A DNA stretch of 64,000 nt, taken from NCBI RefSeq assembly GCF_040739495.1, contig NZ_CP145263.1:1426001-1490000 (forward strand). Direction: 5' to 3'. Shown here piece after piece: positions 1 through 10,101 of the stretch. Source of the stretch: Staphylococcus capitis subsp. capitis (lineage in GTDB: Bacteria > Bacillota > Bacilli > Staphylococcales > Staphylococcaceae). A program made the position numbers and the translations under genes. The notes beneath the pieces were generated by a model that saw nothing but the letters and a program-made list of their open reading frames with translations, ran no database searches and was not told where the DNA came from. Numbering within the stretch: the stretch's first letter is position 1; each line of letters opens with the position of its first letter.

Positions 1-2597
1 TCACCACTTTCTTTTTTAGCTTTAACTTTAACTAAATCGTGTGGTTTTACATCTTCAGAAATTTCAACTGAGATTTCTTCTTTACCATCTAAACCTAATG
101 ACTCTGCTGAATCACCCTGCTGGAATTGTAATGGTAATACACCCATCATTACTAAGTTAGAACGGTGGATACGTTCATAACTTTGAGCAATAACAGTTTT
201 AACTCCTAATAAGTTTGTTCCTTTTGCTGCCCAGTCACGTGATGATCCCATACCATAGTCATTACCAGCTAAAACAGCTAATCCTGTGCCATCTTCTTTA
301 TATTTCATAGCAGCATCATAGATTGGCATAATTTCTTCAGTTGGCCAATAAGTCGTGAAACCACCTTCAGTTCCTGGAGCTAATTGGTTTTTAATACGGA
401 TATTAGCAAATGTACCACGTACCATTACTTCATGGTTACCACGACGTGAACCATAAGAGTTAAAGTCACGGATTGGGACATTATGATCTAATAAGTATTT
501 ACCTGCTGGCGTATCTTTACCAATAGCACCTGCTGGAGAAATATGGTCAGTAGTTACTGAATCTCCAAATTTACCCATTACGCGTAAACCTTTAAGTGGT
601 TCAATTGTTCCAGGTTCTTTAGATAAACCTTGGAAGAATGTTGGGTTTTGGATATATGTTGAGTTTGGATCGAAGTCATATAAAGGTTCATCAGTAACGT
701 CGATTTCATTCCACATTTCATTGTTATTGTATACATTTTTATATTCTTCTAAGAATAGTTCTGGTGTAACAACACTATCAACAGTGTCTGAAACTTCTTT
801 AATTGAAGGCCAGATATCTTGAAGATATACATCTTCACCATCTTTACCTTTTCCAATTGGTTCATTTTGTAAATCGATATCCACAGTACCAGCTAATGCA
901 TAAGCAACAACTAATTGTGGTGAAGCTAGGTAGTTAGCTTTAACTAATGGATGAATACGACCTTCAAAGTTACGGTTACCAGATAAAACTGAAGTAACTA
1001 ATAAATCTTCGTCAGCAACCGCTTTTTCAATTTCAGGTAATAATGGACCAGAGTTACCGATACAAGTTGTACAACCGTAACCTACTAAGTTGAATCCTAA
1101 GTCATCTAAGTATTCTTGTAATCCAGAATCTCTTAAATAACCTGTAACAACTTTAGAACCTGGAGCTAATGAAGTTTTAACAAATTCAGGAACTTTAAGT
1201 CCTTTTTCAACTGCTTTCTTAGCAACTAAACCTGCACCTAACATAACGTAAGGGTTAGAAGTATTAGTACAAGATGTAATCGCAGCGATAGCAATGTCAC
1301 CAGTTTTCATAGTTGATGTAGAGCCGTCATTAAACTTAATTTCAGCTTTTTTATCAAATTCGCTCTTATCAAGACCATGGCCTTGGTTACCAGCTGGTGC
1401 TGTAACTGATTTTTCGAATTCATCTTTCATATCGCTTAAGAAAATTAAGTCTTGAGGACGTTTAGGACCAGATAATGAAGCTTCAACTGTAGATAAATCT
1501 AAGTCAATAACATCAGTATATTCTGGATCTTCTTTTTCAACGTCGAAGAACATATTATTTTGTTGTAAGTATTCTTTTACAAGCGCAATATGATCATCTT
1601 TACGTCCAGTTAATTTCATGTATTTAAGTGATTCTTCATCCACAGGGAAGAAACCACAAGTTGCACCATATTCTGGAGCCATATTCGCAATTGTAGCACG
1701 GTCAGCTAAAGGTAAGTGTTGAACACCTGGACCAAAGAATTCTACGAATTTACCAACAACACCTTTTTTACGTAATTCTTCAGTAACACGTAAAGCTAAG
1801 TCAGTTGCTGTAGAACCTTGAGGTAATGAGTTAGTTAAACGAACACCGATAACTTCTGGAATTGGGAAATAAGATGGTTGACCTAACATTCCAGCTTCAG
1901 CTTCAATACCACCAACACCCCAGCCTAATACACCAATACCGTTAATCATTGTAGTGTGAGAGTCAGTACCTACTAATGTATCTGGGAAAGCAGTTTGTTC
2001 ACCATCAACGTCACGCACATGGACAACATTTGCTAAATACTCTAAGTTAACTTGGTGTACGATACCAGTTGCTGGAGGTACAGCGTTATAGTTGTCAAAA
2101 GCTTTAGTAGCCCAGTTTAAGAATTGATAACGTTCATAGTTACGTTCGAATTCTAATTTCATATTTCGTTCTAATGCATCAGGATTCGCATAGCTATCTA
2201 CTTGAACTGAGTGGTCAATGACTAAATCAACTGGCACTTCAGGGTTGATTTTATTGATATCTCCACCAACATCATTCATTGCTTTACGTAATGATGCTAA
2301 GTCTACGACTGCAGGTACACCTGTGAAGTCTTGTAGAATTACTCGTGAAGGTTTGAATGGTACTTCACCTTCATTACCTTCTTTACCAAATTCACTTAAA
2401 GCTTTAATGTGATCATCAGTAATTACAAAATCATCTTCTTGTCGTAATACAGACTCTAGTAAAACACGAATTGAGTAAGGTAATTTAGAAATTTTAGTTA
2501 AACCTTGTTCTTCTAATGTCTTCAAATCATAGTAAGTGTATGATTGGCCATTTAATTGGAATTGTTTCTTTGCTTGTTCTTTAATATTAGAAGCCAT
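1..2597 (-). CDS. acnA: Aconitate hydratase, 3' end cut by window
   Basis: Aconitase isomerises citrate to isocitrate in the TCA cycle and needs a 4Fe-4S cluster in the cytosol. About 865 codons are present; the last part of the swivel domain lies outside the window. The three cluster ligands are visible: Cys443 in a TSCTNTSNP motif and Cys509/Cys512 in [10 protein letters not shown]. The ATG at 2597 follows a GGGGG ribosome site and begins MASNIKEQ, as in staphylococcal aconitases. No internal stop was seen. The gene is monocistronic at its 5' side, and the 277 bp in front hold CcpC/CcpE-type dyads, a cre-like site and a Fur-like box, suiting a gene tied to carbon and iron status. Identification is secure. 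Confidence 0.96.
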   Translation of the reverse strand, partial: MASNIKEQAKKQFQLNGQSYTYYDLKTLEEQGLTKISKLPYSIRVLLESVLRQEDDFVITDDHIKALSEFGKEGNEGEVPFKPSRVILQDFTGVPAVVDLASLRKAMNDVGGDINKINPEVPVDLVIDHSVQVDSYANPDALERNMKLEFERNYERYQFLNWATKAFDNYNAVPPATGIVHQVNLEYLANVVHVRDVDGEQTAFPDTLVGTDSHTTMINGIGVLGWGVGGIEAEAGMLGQPSYFPIPEVIGVRLTNSLPQGSTATDLALRVTEELRKKGVVGKFVEFFGPGVQHLPLADRATIANMAPEYGATCGFFPVDEESLKYMKLTGRKDDHIALVKEYLQQNNMFFDVEKEDPEYTDVIDLDLSTVEASLSGPKRPQDLIFLSDMKDEFEKSVTAPAGNQGHGLDKSEFDKKAEIKFNDGSTSTMKTGDIAIAAITSCTNTSNPYVMLGAGLVAKKAVEKGLKVPEFVKTSLAPGSKVVTGYLRDSGLQEYLDDLGFNLVGYGCTTCIGNSGPLLPEIEKAVADEDLLVTSVLSGNRNFEGRIHPLVKANYLASPQLVVAYALAGTVDIDLQNEPIGKGKDGEDVYLQDIWPSIKEVSDTVDSVVTPELFLEEYKNVYNNNEMWNEIDVTDEPLYDFDPNSTYIQNPTFFQGLSKEPGTIEPLKGLRVMGKFGDSVTTDHISPAGAIGKDTPAGKYLLDHNVPIRDFNSYGSRRGNHEVMVRGTFANIRIKNQLAPGTEGGFTTYWPTEEIMPIYDAAMKYKEDGTGLAVLAGNDYGMGSSRDWAAKGTNLLGVKTVIAQSYERIHRSNLVMMGVLPLQFQQGDSAESLGLDGKEEISVEISEDVKPHDLVKVKAKKESG

Positions 2598-2652
2598 TTG
2601 TTATCCCCCTTGATATTTCTATATATTTATATGCCGTTAATTAAATTGTATT

Positions 2653-2658
2653 ATTATA
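2653..2658 (-). promoter_or_regulatory. Putative -10 box of acnA
   Basis: On the minus strand TATAAT lies 56 nt upstream of the acnA ATG. The place for a -35 at 16-18 bp spacing reads TACACA, GTACAC or GGTACA, a poor match. A weak -35 would fit a promoter that needs an activator, but the transcription start is not visible. Confidence 0.5.
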
Positions 2659-2685
2659 TGTTTATCAAAACAACTGTGTACCATT

Positions 2686-2699
2686 AGAAAACGCTTTAT
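2686..2699. promoter_or_regulatory. cre-like site (CcpA) upstream of acnA
   Basis: AGAAAACGCTTTAT matches the CcpA consensus TGWAARCGYTWNCW at 12 of 14 positions, including the AACGCTTT core. It lies just upstream of the putative -35 region, where CcpA could repress. Carbon catabolite repression of TCA genes by CcpA is established in staphylococci; binding here is inferred. Confidence 0.55.
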
Positions 2700-2727
2700 T
2701 TTCATTTCGCATTTTTAATCAGGTTTT

Positions 2728-2742
2728 ATAAGAAAAAGTTAT
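2728..2742. promoter_or_regulatory. CcpC/CcpE-type dyad, proximal
   Basis: ATAA-N7-TTAT occurs exactly here. This is the dyad bound by Bacillus CcpC at citB, and CcpE is the staphylococcal relative that controls aconitase. A second copy lies 32 bp away, about three helical turns. The motif is short and AT-rich, so pairing and spacing are what make it credible. Confidence 0.55.
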
Positions 2743-2759
2743 CATTAGCCAATGGTGCA

Positions 2760-2774
2760 ATAAGTAAATATTAT
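2760..2774. promoter_or_regulatory. CcpC/CcpE-type dyad, distal
   Basis: Second exact ATAA-N7-TTAT dyad, 32 bp from the first on the same helical face. Together with 2728-2742 it forms a tandem operator upstream of acnA, consistent with citrate-responsive control by a CcpE-type LysR regulator. Confidence 0.5.
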
Positions 2775-2778
2775 TAAT

Positions 2779-2793
2779 TGAGAATGGTTATCA
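2779..2793. promoter_or_regulatory. Fur-like box between opuD and acnA
   Basis: TGAGAATGGTTATCA matches the Fur 7-1-7 consensus TGATAATNATTATCA at all but two positions. It abuts the distal CcpE-type dyad. It lies about 180 bp upstream of the acnA start, so direct repression is uncertain; an unannotated divergent transcript is another possible target. Confidence 0.4.
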
Positions 2794-2813
2794 ATCCCAA
2801 TTAAATTTATTAA

Positions 2814-2856
2814 TAAAAAAACCTATAAGCATGAAAGTCAATTCACACTTATAGGC
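2814..2856 (-). terminator. Terminator of the BCCT transporter gene
   Basis: On the minus strand CCTATAAG and CTTATAGG form an 8-bp stem followed by a run of seven T. It sits 20 bp past the stop of the transporter gene. Confidence 0.85.
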
Positions 2857-2874
2857 TCAATAGTTAATTACGAA

Positions 2875-4515
2875 TTATTCTTCTATTTCTTTTTTTCTTC
2901 TAGATTCTCTTTTTTCAAGAATATCTGATTCATAATCTTCTTGTTGATATTTCACATAATCTTGTAAACGATGTTTATTTGGAGTTAACGTCAATCCTAA
3001 GAATTTACGTTCTTGGTTCGCATCTTTATAGAAACTAATCATCATCATTATAACAACAAATGAGAATGGGAAGGCACTAATGATTGCAGCACTTTGAATA
3101 GCGTTTAAGGCTTTAGAACCATCGCCGCCACCTGCTAATAATAGAACAAATGCAATAAGTGCTTGAGCAACACCCCATGTCACTTTAACCATGATACTAG
3201 GGTTAAGTGAACCAAATGTTGTTTGCATACCTAATACGAAAGTTGCTGAGTCCGCAGAAGTTATAAAGAATGATGCAATTAATAATAATGCAATAATTGA
3301 TAATACTATACCCATAGGTATATGATGGAATACCCCGAATAATTGCGTTTCAGGTGACATTTTGAATAATTCAGGATGTTTTTTACCTGTTTCAATACCA
3401 AGCACACCAAATACACTAAACCAAACGAAACTTACAAGTGCTGGTACAAGTAAAACACCTGAAATGAATTCACGAATTGAACGACCTTTTGAAACGCGGG
3501 CGATGAATACACCTACGAATGGGCTCCAACTTAACCACCAGCCCCAATAATATAATGTCCAAGTTGACATCCAATCTCGTTTTTGACCATTAAGAGCTGC
3601 TGTGTCAAGACTGTTAAATAAGAAGGTATTTAATAAACTACCAGTTGAACTAGTCATCATATTTAAAATTAATACTGTAGGTCCAATGATTAAAGTGATA
3701 ATCATTAAAATAGCACCTAAGCTGATGTTTAAGTTACTTAAATATTGAATACCTTTACTTAGACCTGACCATGCGCTTGCAATGAACAAGATTGTAACAA
3801 TTACGATAATAATCCCTTGAACTAATGTATTGTTAGGTACATTAAATAAGTAGTTTAAACCACCATTGATTTGTAAGGCTCCCATACCTAATGAAACTGC
3901 TACACCTACTAATGTAGCAAATACTGAAAGAACATCAATTAAAGTTCCTATTGGTCCCTCAACTTTATTACCTAAAATAGGTCTTAATGTTCTTGAAATT
4001 AAACCTGGCTCACCTTTACGGAATTGTGCATAAGCAAGCGCTAATGCTACTACACCATAAATAGCCCAAGCATGGAATCCCCAATGGAAGAATGTAGATC
4101 TCAGAGCTTCTGTATAAGCTGCAGTAGTTTTAGGATCTGCTGTAGGTGGAGCGGCAAAGTCAGCCATTGGCTCTGCTGCACCATAGAATACTAATCCAAT
4201 ACCCATACCTGCACTAAATAACATTGCAAACCAAGAAATAGTATTAAATTCTGGTTTGTCATTAGGTTTACCTAGTTTAAGTTTCCCAATTGGACTAAAA
4301 ATTAGGAAGATACAGAAGAAAACAATAATAGTAGTTAAAATTAAGTAATACCATCCAAGTTTATCAGTAATCCACATTTTAGCATTGTTGGTAATGTAGT
4401 CGAACTTTTCAGGCCAGATGGCACCAATGATTACTACAATCGCAACAATGATTGAACTATAGATAAACACCGATGAAAACTTCTTGTTTTTCTTCTCATG
4501 AGAAGAAGAATTCAT
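2875..4515 (-). CDS. opuD: BCCT-family glycine betaine/choline-type transporter
   Basis: Sodium-coupled secondary transporter for compatible solutes such as glycine betaine, in the cytoplasmic membrane. The 546-aa protein shows the BCCT pattern of 12 hydrophobic segments, the GMGIGLVFYGAAEP motif near residue 100, and the tryptophan-rich WGWWLSWSPFVGVFIARVSK stretch that lines the substrate site in BetP and OpuD. The C-terminus from about residue 510 is highly charged, as in osmosensing members. The ATG follows a GGGAG ribosome site. The gene stands alone with its own terminator and is divergent from mscL, which also deals with osmotic stress. Staphylococci carry several BCCT genes, so the exact substrate is not settled. 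Confidence 0.88.
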   Translation of the reverse strand: MNSSSHEKKNKKFSSVFIYSSIIVAIVVIIGAIWPEKFDYITNNAKMWITDKLGWYYLILTTIIVFFCIFLIFSPIGKLKLGKPNDKPEFNTISWFAMLFSAGMGIGLVFYGAAEPMADFAAPPTADPKTTAAYTEALRSTFFHWGFHAWAIYGVVALALAYAQFRKGEPGLISRTLRPILGNKVEGPIGTLIDVLSVFATLVGVAVSLGMGALQINGGLNYLFNVPNNTLVQGIIIVIVTILFIASAWSGLSKGIQYLSNLNISLGAILMIITLIIGPTVLILNMMTSSTGSLLNTFLFNSLDTAALNGQKRDWMSTWTLYYWGWWLSWSPFVGVFIARVSKGRSIREFISGVLLVPALVSFVWFSVFGVLGIETGKKHPELFKMSPETQLFGVFHHIPMGIVLSIIALLLIASFFITSADSATFVLGMQTTFGSLNPSIMVKVTWGVAQALIAFVLLLAGGGDGSKALNAIQSAAIISAFPFSFVVIMMMISFYKDANQERKFLGLTLTPNKHRLQDYVKYQQEDYESDILEKRESRRKKEIEE

Positions 4516-4664
4516 AATTAATTACTCCCTTCATCCGAATATTAAATTTTCAAAGTAGTAAAATTAAAAAATTCTTTTTTTATCTTAAAAAATTTAATTT
4601 TACTAATGCACCTCTTTAGGATAACAAACGTCTTTTTCATAATCAAATTTACTTAAATATAGTA

Positions 4665-4693
4665 TTTGCTAAAATATTTATATGTTGTATAAT
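4665..4693 (+). promoter_or_regulatory. Putative mscL promoter
   Basis: TATAAT at 4688-4693 lies 35 nt before the mscL ATG. The -35 region at 4665-4671 (TTTGCTA) is a weak match at 16-17 bp spacing. Confidence 0.5.
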
Positions 4694-4728
4694 TGATTTT
4701 ATATTTTAATTAGAAAGGAATTAAGTAT

Positions 4729-5085
4729 ATGTTAAAAGAATTTAAAGACTTTGCTCTTAAAGGAAATGTATTGGATTTAGCTGTTGCTGTAGTAATGGGT
4801 GCAGCTTTTAATAAAATCGTTACATCATTAGTTCAATTCATCATTATGCCATTGATTGGTAAAATTTTCGGTTCAGTTGATTTTGCTAAAGATTGGTCTT
4901 TCTGGGGAATAAAGTATGGTCTTTTCATACAATCAATAATTGATTTTATAATCGTTGCTTTTGCACTTTTCATCTTCGTAAAAATAGCTAACACTATTAT
5001 GAAAAAAGAAGAAGAAGAGGAAGAAGTCGAAGAAAACACTGTATTATTAACTGAAATTAGAGATTTACTTAGAGAGAAAAATTAA
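4729..5085 (+). CDS. mscL: Large-conductance mechanosensitive channel
   Basis: MscL opens a wide non-selective pore when membrane tension rises, releasing solutes after hypo-osmotic shock. The 118-aa protein has the family's N-terminal [20 protein letters not shown] amphipathic/TM1 signature (residues 5-24), a second membrane segment at roughly 65-85, and an acidic C-terminal bundle with a [11 protein letters not shown] stretch. Length is typical for Gram-positive MscL. AGAAAGGAA precedes the ATG at good spacing. It is one of the few plus-strand genes here, divergent from the osmolyte transporter and convergent with sbcC, from which a shared hairpin separates it. Confidence 0.96.
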   Translation: MLKEFKDFALKGNVLDLAVAVVMGAAFNKIVTSLVQFIIMPLIGKIFGSVDFAKDWSFWGIKYGLFIQSIIDFIIVAFALFIFVKIANTIMKKEEEEEEVEENTVLLTEIRDLLREKN

Positions 5086-5095
5086 TAAATTTATA

Positions 5096-5130
5096 AAACA
5101 GTCGCTATGAAATAATCATAGCGACTGTTT
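5096..5130. terminator. Bidirectional terminator between mscL and sbcC
   Basis: A perfect 15-bp stem (5096-5110 with 5116-5130) closes a 5-nt AATAA loop. The stem ends in AAA/TTT, so it can terminate mscL on plus and sbcC on minus. Confidence 0.9.
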
Positions 5131-5139
5131 ATTTATATA

Positions 5140-8100
5140 CTAATTTCTTTTAAATTTAGTCTCGCTTTGATACTGATTGGTTGTTACCTCTAAAATAAGT
5201 GGAATTCTTTGTTTTAATTCACTTACATGTGAAATAATCCCTACCATTCTACCGGAAGATTTCAAGTTAATTAACGTATCTAGCGCTGTTTCTAATGTTT
5301 CTTGATCTAGCGTACCGAACCCTTCATCAACAAACATTGATTCTAAATTAATTCCTCCAGATTCTTGTTGAACAATCTCACTTAAACCTAGCGCTAATGC
5401 AAGAGAAGCTTGGAATGTTTCTCCTCCAGAAAGAGAACTAATATGTCTAGACCTATTAGAATGAAAATCAAATACATCAATTTCAAGACCGCTGAAGCCT
5501 TGAGAAACAGCTTGTCTTCTTATCAATTGATACCTATTTCCACTCATAGTTAATAGACGTTGGTTTGCTTGGAAGATGATTTTTTCTAAATAATAAATGA
5601 GTACATAATTCTCTAGGGTTAGCTTGTGGCTGTTCTTACCAGAAAGAATTTCAGTTAGTAAAAATATTTCTTTTTGCTCTTTCAATTCTTCATTAAGTGT
5701 GTTAATTAAACTTTCAATTTTATCTATATTTTTTATATTAACTTCGTGCTTATAAGCTATTGTTGCAACTTCTGAATTAATTTGATCTAATTCTTGATTT
5801 TTTGTTCTTAATTGCGTTTCAATATCTTCTAAATTAGTTAAACCTCTGCCATCAACAAGTTTTTCTAATTGGCTAATCTCGATCTCATAGGTTTGATATT
5901 GTCTGTTATAGTCATTAATTTTTTCTTCAATATTACTTTTATCTTCACTTAAACTTATTGCTTCTTCAATTTCTTCATATGATTCGAACCCATTTCGGTA
6001 CATCTCATCTTTAATGTTATTAGTAAGCTGTTTGTCTTCTTCAACTCTAGCATCTAAATTCTGTTTATAATGCTTAAGGTTAGTTGACTCTATATTTACG
6101 TTGTTTTTCAGTTCAAGTAGTTGATCCTTTATAGTTTCTTTACGCTCTTTAAAAGATTGAATTTCTTGCTTTTTATTCTCGTAGTATTGTTTAAATGAAA
6201 CGCACGATTCAAACTTTGTAATTTTCTCGAAATCATTTAATTTAATATCTAACTGTTCAAGTTGCGCTTTTTTATTATTTATATCTAATTCAGATTTATG
6301 AAGATTTTGATTTAATTTTTTCTCTTCATCATAAATTGACTCTAAGAATTGGTTTTCTTTTTGTTGAAGACTTTTAGCATTTTCTATCTCTTGTAACTTC
6401 GATTTGAGTTCATCTATATTATGAATTTCTTGTTCTGTAAAATTTATTTCTTTTTTTCGATTAGTTAGTGCTTCATTTTTACTTTCTAACCTAATAATAT
6501 CCTCTTTGATAGAGTTTTTACTCTTATCAAGTTCGTCTAATTGTTTTTTATTTTCAGCAATTAGTTCAAAATTAATATGTTCGCCTAGTGAATGAATCTC
6601 ATTACCACAAACTGGACATGTATCTCCAATTGAAAGGGCCATTTGAATTTCTTTCACAAATGTTTCCTTATTGTTTAAATCAATGTTAGTTGCATCAACT
6701 CGGGAAATAATATTTTCTATATTGGCATATTTAATTTTTAGCTCTTGAATTTGCTTTTCATTTTTAGATTGTTCTTGTTGGATTTCTCGAACTTGTTCTT
6801 CCCTTTCTAAATACCTTTCAGTATCATCGATTAAATTTTTGAACTTATTTATCTCATCGACATATTGATCAATTATTTCATAATTTCTTGTTTTTCCTTT
6901 AGCCTGATTCAGTAGTTTTTCTTTTTTTTCTTTTGATTCAGAATACTTTTTTTCTAACTTATTTAATTCTTCTTGAATAATAGGCCTTTGCTCAAAAGCT
7001 TTAATGTAATCATCAAGATTATTATAAAAGTTATAAGTTTTCTCGAGATATTCGTTAATTTTGATAACTTCTTGTTCTTCTGATTCTAAAGATTTAAGAG
7101 TCTTTTCTACATTATTAATTTGAGTTTTATATTCTTCTTCCTTAGATTTTGATTTAGTGATTTCTCTCTCTAATTCCTCAATCTCTCTATTAACAACTTT
7201 TTGCCTTTTGAAATAATTAATCAAAACATTGGATTCTCTTATTTTCTTTAATTCAATCTTAAGATGATCAATACTATCTTGGTTTTGTTTAAGATTTTCG
7301 AATGATTTCTTTTTTGTTTCTAAAGAATTTATGTTTTGGTTCAATTCTTTATTAAAAGTATATTCGTCAGTTATTTTTTCTATTTCTTGGTTCAACTTAT
7401 CTTTTTGCTTTTTGTAACGAGTTAATATATTTTTACCATGCTTAATAAAATCTGGTAAATGCTCTAAAATTTTCTCTGTTTGCGAGCTCTCTATACCTTT
7501 TAAATTAAATAAATAATCATCTTTGAATGTATTAAGTTCATTCCATAAGTAATCTATTTCATTATATCTATTTTCTATTTGAAGTTTTTCTTCTTTAACA
7601 CTTTCTATTAAATACTTTTGTATTTCTTCAAATCTTTCACTATTAAATAGTGTTCTTAAAATAGATTGTTTTTCTTTACTATTTGATTGTAGAAACTTTT
7701 TGAATTCACCTTGAGGCAAAATAAATAATTGCCTAAATTGTTCAGCGTTAACACCCATAATTTTAGTTATAAATTGATTACCCGCGTTAACCCTACTTTC
7801 TCTTAGTTCGTAAACATCATTTTTCAACTCATAAATATCAAGTTTAGCTTGGGTTTTAGTTGTATTACCTTCTTTTATAAAAGGCGCTTCCCTATGAATT
7901 TTAAATGTTTGATTATTTAGTTTAAACTCATATGTCACACTCATAGGTTCTTTACCATTGGCAAAATGACTTCTTAAGTCACCCTCTTTTCTATTTTTAG
8001 TTGAAGCTTCTCCGAATAACGAATACACAATAGCATCAAAAATCATTGTCTTGCCTGACCCTGTTTTACCACTTATTAAAAAAAGTTCATTATTTTCAAT

Positions 8101-8169
8101 TTGACTAAAATTTATTGTCTCATTAAGAAAGGGTCCAAAATTATTTAACTTTAAGTTCAATGGTTTCAT
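5140..8169 (-). CDS. sbcC: Nuclease SbcCD, ATPase subunit C
   Basis: SbcC is the SMC-like ATPase of the SbcCD (Rad50-Mre11 type) nuclease, which cleaves DNA hairpins and protein-blocked ends. The 1009-aa protein has Walker A GKTGSGKT at residues 34-41, long charged coiled coils on both sides of a zinc hook CPVCG near residue 517, then the ABC signature LSGGETFQASLALALG, Walker B with FVDEGFGTLD, and the H-loop histidine in GIISHV. It starts 3 nt after the sbcD stop, behind an AGGAGG site, so the two are translated from one message. A LexA box upstream of sbcD indicates SOS control of the pair. Confidence 0.95.
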   Translation of the reverse strand: MKPLNLKLNNFGPFLNETINFSQIENNELFLISGKTGSGKTMIFDAIVYSLFGEASTKNRKEGDLRSHFANGKEPMSVTYEFKLNNQTFKIHREAPFIKEGNTTKTQAKLDIYELKNDVYELRESRVNAGNQFITKIMGVNAEQFRQLFILPQGEFKKFLQSNSKEKQSILRTLFNSERFEEIQKYLIESVKEEKLQIENRYNEIDYLWNELNTFKDDYLFNLKGIESSQTEKILEHLPDFIKHGKNILTRYKKQKDKLNQEIEKITDEYTFNKELNQNINSLETKKKSFENLKQNQDSIDHLKIELKKIRESNVLINYFKRQKVVNREIEELEREITKSKSKEEEYKTQINNVEKTLKSLESEEQEVIKINEYLEKTYNFYNNLDDYIKAFEQRPIIQEELNKLEKKYSESKEKKEKLLNQAKGKTRNYEIIDQYVDEINKFKNLIDDTERYLEREEQVREIQQEQSKNEKQIQELKIKYANIENIISRVDATNIDLNNKETFVKEIQMALSIGDTCPVCGNEIHSLGEHINFELIAENKKQLDELDKSKNSIKEDIIRLESKNEALTNRKKEINFTEQEIHNIDELKSKLQEIENAKSLQQKENQFLESIYDEEKKLNQNLHKSELDINNKKAQLEQLDIKLNDFEKITKFESCVSFKQYYENKKQEIQSFKERKETIKDQLLELKNNVNIESTNLKHYKQNLDARVEEDKQLTNNIKDEMYRNGFESYEEIEEAISLSEDKSNIEEKINDYNRQYQTYEIEISQLEKLVDGRGLTNLEDIETQLRTKNQELDQINSEVATIAYKHEVNIKNIDKIESLINTLNEELKEQKEIFLLTEILSGKNSHKLTLENYVLIYYLEKIIFQANQRLLTMSGNRYQLIRRQAVSQGFSGLEIDVFDFHSNRSRHISSLSGGETFQASLALALGLSEIVQQESGGINLESMFVDEGFGTLDQETLETALDTLINLKSSGRMVGIISHVSELKQRIPLILEVTTNQYQSETKFKRN

Positions 8170-8172
8170 TTA

Positions 8173-9297
8173 TTAGACCTCCTTTCGCATGATATTATTT
8201 AAAATTTCTGCTATTTTATTAGACTGATTTTCGCTGATAGACTCATTAGTCATCGACTCATAGAACGACTTAATTATAGATTGGTCATCTTGCTTCTTTA
8301 TCTCCACGTTATTAAATTCTTCAATACGTTCGAATGTATTGTTAGTTAATGCTAATGTATTAGGATAAATTTGTTTCAGTTTCATCATTGGATCATTAAT
8401 ATGAGACATATTAGTTAATTTAAAATGAAAATAATTATCCTTATTTTTCACAGCAACTCGTTCTTCAATAACATCATCATAGTCGCCTTCTATAACCTCT
8501 AATTCTCTAAGAGGTTCAATTGATATAAATGTATCTTCTACATTATTAACTTCATCGATATTAACTATGCGGTAACCTTTTGCTTGATTGACTTCAGAAA
8601 ATGAATACTGTAGTAGCGAACCACTATATTTAATATTTTTGTCATTTATACTGAAAGGATGATGTAAGTGCCCTAACATTACATAATCAAATTGATTAAA
8701 TGAGTGTTTCTCAACTGATTCTACAGTTCCTATAGTTAAAGGTCTCTCTGAATCGGATGTCTTTCCACCTTTAACTGTTAAATGACCAATTAAAATACTC
8801 ATCTTATTTTCATCAATGTTGTGAGACATATATTCTAAGCAGTGATTTAAAGCCTGTTGATGGGTTTTAATTTCCTTATCTTTAAAAAAGTTTTGTACTT
8901 CACTTATTGTCGCAAAAGGTAACGCAAAAAATTGTACCCCGTTAATTTCTATAGGTTTATGTATATCCTTGAGTTTGGTTCTTATGTATAAATGATTGTG
9001 TTCAAACCATGATGAGCCATAATTTAACCTTTCTTTTCCATCATGATTCCCACTGATCATAATGACAGGTATATGAAGTCTAATATTCAACTCTGCAATG
9101 GTGTTTTCAAGTAAACTCATCGTTTCCTTACTTGGATAAGAGGTGTCATATAAGTCACCTGCTATGACTATGACATCAGGTTGTTCTTCTTCCATATGAT
9201 TAATAAATTTAGTTAAAACATATTTTTGATCATCAAGTAATTGTTTACCATTTAAGATTCTACCGAGATGCCAATCAGCAGTGTGTATAATTTTCAT
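8173..9297 (-). CDS. sbcD: Nuclease SbcCD, subunit D
   Basis: SbcD is the Mn-dependent Mre11-type nuclease that works with SbcC on hairpins and double-strand ends. The 374-aa protein begins [13 protein letters not shown] and shows the phosphodiesterase motifs DWH (residues 8-10), GDLYD (47-51), GNHD (83-86) and GHLHHP. I chose the ATG at 9297 because AGGAGG lies 6 nt before it and the family starts there; an upstream reading of 11 more codons has no ribosome site. A near-perfect LexA box sits 17 bp upstream. It forms a two-gene operon with sbcC. Confidence 0.94.
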   Translation of the reverse strand: MKIIHTADWHLGRILNGKQLLDDQKYVLTKFINHMEEEQPDVIVIAGDLYDTSYPSKETMSLLENTIAELNIRLHIPVIMISGNHDGKERLNYGSSWFEHNHLYIRTKLKDIHKPIEINGVQFFALPFATISEVQNFFKDKEIKTHQQALNHCLEYMSHNIDENKMSILIGHLTVKGGKTSDSERPLTIGTVESVEKHSFNQFDYVMLGHLHHPFSINDKNIKYSGSLLQYSFSEVNQAKGYRIVNIDEVNNVEDTFISIEPLRELEVIEGDYDDVIEERVAVKNKDNYFHFKLTNMSHINDPMMKLKQIYPNTLALTNNTFERIEEFNNVEIKKQDDQSIIKSFYESMTNESISENQSNKIAEILNNIMRKEV

Positions 9298-9313
9298 AAC
9301 CATCCTCCTAATA

Positions 9314-9327
9314 AGAACATTTGTTCG
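9314..9327. promoter_or_regulatory. LexA box upstream of sbcDC
   Basis: On the minus strand CGAACAAATGTTCT matches the Gram-positive LexA consensus CGAACAAATGTTCG at 13 of 14 positions. SOS induction of sbcDC is known in S. aureus. Confidence 0.85.
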
Positions 9328-9365
9328 CATTTAAATTTTACATTTCTTTTGATCTACTTTCAAGT

Positions 9366-9402
9366 AAAAAATGCCACTCATCAAATAATATGACAAGTGG
9401 CT
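9366..9402 (-). terminator. Terminator of the CcdC-like gene
   Basis: GCCACT (9373-9378) pairs with AGTGGC (9396-9401); on the minus strand the hairpin is followed by five T. It ends the gene at 9409 just before the sbcDC promoter region. Confidence 0.75.
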
Positions 9403-9408
9403 AAAACA

Positions 9409-9876
9409 CTATTTAACTAGTGATTTTTTTAACTTTTTATATTTATAGAACATTGCTAATCTCCAAGGCACAATCATACAAAACGCTAGTAAGAAAAACA
9501 TACCAGCTATTTCTCCTGGATTGATTTCATTGCTGATAAAGATTTTGATGATAGTTCTAATAACTAGTAACGAAATTAAAATTACTGGAAATGCTTTAGA
9601 ACGTTTCATGTAAATTTCGCTGCCTTTGACTTCAAATCTTGATGTAAAAATTAAGACAGTTGAGAAGAGTACGCCTAAAATTAGTGACTCTAACATTTCC
9701 ATACCAGTTAATCTAAAATATGGGATAATATACATTAAAGCCCCAGTTGCCATAAAAAACGGTGGTAATATGATTTTTTTCTCATTAACCGGGAACTTTT
9801 GAGCTTTCATTCTAATTACAATAACTACTGCGCCCATTAAAAAAGCAACGACAATAGAAAATACTAAATAAGCCAA
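9409..9876 (-). CDS. CcdC-like (DUF1453) membrane protein
   Basis: The 155-aa protein has about five hydrophobic segments (roughly residues 3-20, 38-54, 62-79, 94-112, 121-140) separated by short basic loops and ending in a lysine-rich tail. Length and pattern fit the CcdC/DUF1453 family, named from a Bacillus gene next to cytochrome c biogenesis genes; its biochemical role is not established, and no cytochrome c genes lie nearby. The start is TTG at 9876, 6 nt after AAGAAGGTG; no ATG fits as well. It lies between sbcDC and the small-peptide gene with its own terminator. The family call rests on recall of the pattern. Confidence 0.65.
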   Translation of the reverse strand: MAYLVFSIVVAFLMGAVVIVIRMKAQKFPVNEKKIILPPFFMATGALMYIIPYFRLTGMEMLESLILGVLFSTVLIFTSRFEVKGSEIYMKRSKAFPVILISLLVIRTIIKIFISNEINPGEIAGMFFLLAFCMIVPWRLAMFYKYKKLKKSLVK

Positions 9877-10030
9877 TTTGACACCTTCTTATGACATAAA
9901 CTTAATACTCTTAATTCATCATATGATAGTATATCACTATCCTTATATCAATGACTACTTTAAACTTACTAAAATTCAAAAGATTTAAAAGCTAGGTTTA
10001 TCAATAACTAATTTAAATTTCCATACAGTT

Positions 10031-10069
10031 AAAAAATGTCTTAGCAGATTAATCTTTCCACTAAGACAT
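10031..10069 (-). terminator. Terminator of the 31-aa peptide gene
   Basis: ATGTCTTAG pairs perfectly with CTAAGACAT over 9 bp and is followed on the minus strand by a T run. It lies 33 bp past the stop of the 31-codon ORF and serves no other gene. Confidence 0.85.
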
Positions 10070-10101
10070 GAGTTATTGAAGGTTTATTATAAATGACCAG
10101 T

